From assembly GCF_000428745.1 (NCBI RefSeq), contig NZ_AUAN01000010.1:1-64000 (forward strand): a DNA stretch of 64,000 nt, written 5' to 3'. This DNA is from Veillonella magna DSM 19857 (GTDB taxonomy: Bacteria > Bacillota > Negativicutes > Veillonellales > Veillonellaceae). The notes beneath the pieces were generated by a model. It worked only from the letters and a program-made list of their open reading frames with translations, made no database searches and was not told the DNA's origin. This document shows, piece after piece, positions 61,464 to 64,000 of the stretch (the stretch's first letter is position 1; every line of letters begins with the position of its first letter). The position numbers were made by a program, and so were the translations under genes.

Positions 61464-64000
61464 TTATTTTTTAGTTGCTATTACAGAAACGTAAATACGG
61501 AAATACCTCTGGTAGCTATCATTTGATTGTGTTCTATTATTATCAAATGCTATTACTTGTCTCGTATTGATAAGTCCTATAAAATAGCGCCGCCAATAAT
61601 ATGAATCATGTTTATCGCCAGATCTCGTTTTATCATAATATTCTTGGGCGACACAATACCCTAGAGAGTTTATAGCTTGATTATATCTATTAGTTGAGTA
61701 TCTCCACTCTGTATTCCAAGGGGCTGTAGCTCGACCACCATCTATTTTTCCTGCTACACCACTAATCAGAAATGTACAATCGCTTTCTGTAAACCCTGCT
61801 GGTATAGGACAATAATCGCCATCATTTACAATATACCGTTCAACGGTAGTTGCAACAACCTTTAGCCCACTAAGTCGCATACTATCAGCATCAATCTTCG
61901 ATGCAGTAATATGTGCTCCTTTAATGTTGCCATTGGCATCAACACTAAAACTACCACTATCATTCCGTATTTTCGTCCCAATAATTTCGCCACCATGTAC
62001 TGTTCCTAAATTAGCAGTAATCGCAGATAAACTGTTGATGCTCATTTTATCCGCTGTTATTGATTTTGCTGCTATCATTTTATTCACTATAACGTTATCA
62101 TCGAACTTTGTGGTCCCTGTAATATGGATATATTTACCATCAATCTTGACTGTCTCTTTAGATAAATTAATCTGCGAAATAATTTTATCTTTATCTGCTT
62201 TTCCTGCTAAGTCTGCTTTATCAGCTTTCCCTTTTATTGCCTCTGTTATTCTAATACTAATACCATTATCTAATTGCGTTATTCTACTACTCAATCCTGA
62301 TACACTATTAGCCACTTTGCTATCAATTGACTTTGTAAGCTGGGTTATTGATGTTTTTACCCCATTCACATCTTTTACTGTACTCGTGATTGTGTTACTC
62401 AATTGCGTAATCTGTGAACTAGAATTATTTGTTTTCGTAACCAATGCTGTTATAGACGTTCCCATTTGAGTGATTTGAGAACTTAATGTATCTGTCTTTT
62501 TCACGGTAGAGCTAAGAGACTCGCTTAACTGCGTAATTCTTGTATTCGCTCCATTCGCAGCATTTACCGCCGACGAAACTGAATCGCTTAATTGTGTAAC
62601 TCGTGAATTTACTTCCTTTACACCGTTAGCTACCTTTGCATCAATCGCTCCATCCAATTGAGTAATTCGCGAGTTAATCGCAGATATATCCCCTTTTAAA
62701 GACGACTTTGCTCCACTAGCTATCCTTGTATCAATTGTACTCAGTTCATCATTAATACTTGTTATAGATGATTTTACACTGTTTAGAGACTTATCTACAG
62801 TATCCGGGATAGATGCTAATTGCTCATCTATGAGCTTTATATTTTTTTGCATCTCCTTTAATCCTAATTCTTCTTGATTAATATACTCACTCGGAATTTG
62901 TGCCCGAACAGCTGCAGTAGTTTCAATTGACCGCACACCTTCGCCAAATACATCAACCATAGCAACCTGTAATGTATACACGCCGCCTTCTAATGGTATA
63001 AACAGCTGCCCCGATAAGCTATAAAACGATGCCTTACCATCAATATACACATTAGCTCCCACCAGCTTATCAGCCTCCATATATGATAACTGTACCGTTA
63101 GCCCCCCTAAACTTGATACGGCTTTCACCGTCGGAGCTTGAGATGCTGGGAAACTATATGCTATTACCAACGCAGCACTATATCCTTTTTGTGGACTATG
63201 TGCCAATATATATATTGTCCCGGCGCGACCTTGTAACTTACTTACGTCCGCTACATCATATATGGTACTATTCGTTTTCCCCACTAGCCCATTTGGATTA
63301 CCTGCGGATTGATTCGTACGGATTTCATAATAATCAATGTAGGTATTCGTTACTGCATCGAACTCTACACGTACCGTTTTACCAGTCAACCGAACTACCC
63401 CCGTTGCCGGTTTATTAGGTACTTGTATATCCGCATCATTTACAACCGCCTTCAAGGTAACGGTAGCTACATGCAATGATTCATTACCGCTTGTATCAAT
63501 CGCTTTTACTCCATATGTATACGTGCCGCTTCCGGAAATAAATGTCGTATAGCCCGTACTCCCTGTGTGATCCACTAATACCGTATCACCTTCATACACC
63601 TTGTAACCGGATATATCGCTTTCCGGATTACCACGCCACGACAGTTGTACTACACTGCTATTCCTGTGATCTTGCACCGCTTTTACGCCGGTTACATCAC
63701 TAGGTGGAAGCTCCTTACCTGCAATATAAATGGTTTGTGTAACCGGGGCCCCTACTTGCCCTACTTCATTTACACAAACAACCTGTACCGAATAATTATC
63801 TACCGGCACATTTGGTATTACCGCCTGAGTTTCACTTCCATCTACCGTAGCGTATAGCGTATATTCAGTAGCACTATCCGGCTTATAGTATACGCGCACT
63901 TCGGCCGCTCTTTGATTTCTCGGTAATACCCAACGAAGATTAATGTTAGCTGTCACCGTTCCATCCTTCATCGTAACGATGGATTTTGTTAGGGATAGCT
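61464..64000 (-). CDS. Phage tail tip / host-specificity protein (5' end outside window)
   Basis: At least 835 residues; the frame stays open to the right edge, so the N-terminus is missing. From the readable start come fibronectin type III-like domains (EVRVYYKPDSATEYTLYATVDG, VQLSWRGNPESDISGYKVYEGD, VEFDAVTNTYIDYYEIRTN). Then a long helical region has seven repeats of 21-22 residues with the core RITQLS or QITQLS, a three-heptad coiled coil. A beta-helical section follows (ITADKMSINSLSAITANLGTVHGGEI), and a C-terminal knob. This matches the C-terminal part of lambda J / tail-tip fibres that bind the host. Confidence 0.85.
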   Translation of the reverse strand, partial: LSLTKSIVTMKDGTVTANINLRWVLPRNQRAAEVRVYYKPDSATEYTLYATVDGSETQAVIPNVPVDNYSVQVVCVNEVGQVGAPVTQTIYIAGKELPPSDVTGVKAVQDHRNSSVVQLSWRGNPESDISGYKVYEGDTVLVDHTGSTGYTTFISGSGTYTYGVKAIDTSGNESLHVATVTLKAVVNDADIQVPNKPATGVVRLTGKTVRVEFDAVTNTYIDYYEIRTNQSAGNPNGLVGKTNSTIYDVADVSKLQGRAGTIYILAHSPQKGYSAALVIAYSFPASQAPTVKAVSSLGGLTVQLSYMEADKLVGANVYIDGKASFYSLSGQLFIPLEGGVYTLQVAMVDVFGEGVRSIETTAAVRAQIPSEYINQEELGLKEMQKNIKLIDEQLASIPDTVDKSLNSVKSSITSINDELSTIDTRIASGAKSSLKGDISAINSRITQLDGAIDAKVANGVKEVNSRVTQLSDSVSSAVNAANGANTRITQLSESLSSTVKKTDTLSSQITQMGTSITALVTKTNNSSSQITQLSNTITSTVKDVNGVKTSITQLTKSIDSKVANSVSGLSSRITQLDNGISIRITEAIKGKADKADLAGKADKDKIISQINLSKETVKIDGKYIHITGTTKFDDNVIVNKMIAAKSITADKMSINSLSAITANLGTVHGGEIIGTKIRNDSGSFSVDANGNIKGAHITASKIDADSMRLSGLKVVATTVERYIVNDGDYCPIPAGFTESDCTFLISGVAGKIDGGRATAPWNTEWRYSTNRYNQAINSLGYCVAQEYYDKTRSGDKHDSYYWRRYFIGLINTRQVIAFDNNRTQSNDSYQRYFRIYVSVIATKK

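Overview
The window looks like the chromosome of an anaerobic diderm Firmicute of class Negativicutes, probably in or near the Veillonellaceae. The reasons are a Gram-positive style gene content (fused pyrimidine-nucleoside phosphorylase/cytidine deaminase, the mfd - flippase - mazG - HU gene order, HemQ-type haem synthesis) together with outer-membrane features (a YadA-type anchor fragment and a one-repeat SLH protein, both typical of Veillonella adhesins). The energy genes (PFOR, class I fumarase, citrate lyase, dicarboxylate-type permeases, Ktr potassium uptake) fit a fermentative anaerobe. The genus cannot be fixed from the sequence alone.

Layout: 0-4.2 kb holds pyrimidine salvage and de novo synthesis (pdp-cdd fusion, pyrF-pyrE) and a DEDDh exonuclease. 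4.2-11.5 kb has a WG-repeat exported protein, PFOR, and a divergent LysR regulator with a clear LysR-type operator in front of PFOR. 11.5-14 kb is a small accessory region with two paralogous exported proteins whose promoters share an identical array of phased repeats. 14-20.2 kb carries a CitMHS transporter, citF, citE, citD, a LysR regulator and a Bax-inhibitor-like protein. 20.3-23 kb is a decayed zone: YadA anchor fragment, an IS3-family element with an internally deleted transposase, tandem repeats, and an SLH gene interrupted by an amber codon. 23-31.7 kb has GltS, a xanthine-type permease, queD-queE, and ktrB-ktrA. 31.9-37.3 kb holds an AI-2E family permease and the hemE-hemH-cgoX-hemQ operon. 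37.5-44.8 kb has DoxX, a thioesterase, two-subunit fumarase, an SLC13 permease, an AraC regulator and tag. 45-55.2 kb has an ABC-F ATPase, a diacylglycerol glucosyltransferase-like enzyme, HU, mazG, a flippase and mfd. At 57 kb a tRNA-Leu(UAG) marks the edge of a prophage. Its lysis and tail-tip end (HicAB, amidase, holin, tail fibre) fills the rest of the window on the minus strand, and the tail-tip gene runs off the right edge.

Most chromosomal genes lie on the minus strand in short operons, each closed by a strong hairpin terminator. Several intergenic regions contain short tandem repeats (11, 12, 19 and 21 bp). Two convergent terminators carry almost the same 27-nt loop on unrelated stems. 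The observations most worth following are the citrate-lyase acyl carrier protein that lacks the serine carrying the prosthetic group, the twin four-repeat promoters, the LysR operator before PFOR, and the conserved terminator loop. No CRISPR array, rRNA gene or obvious defence island was seen.
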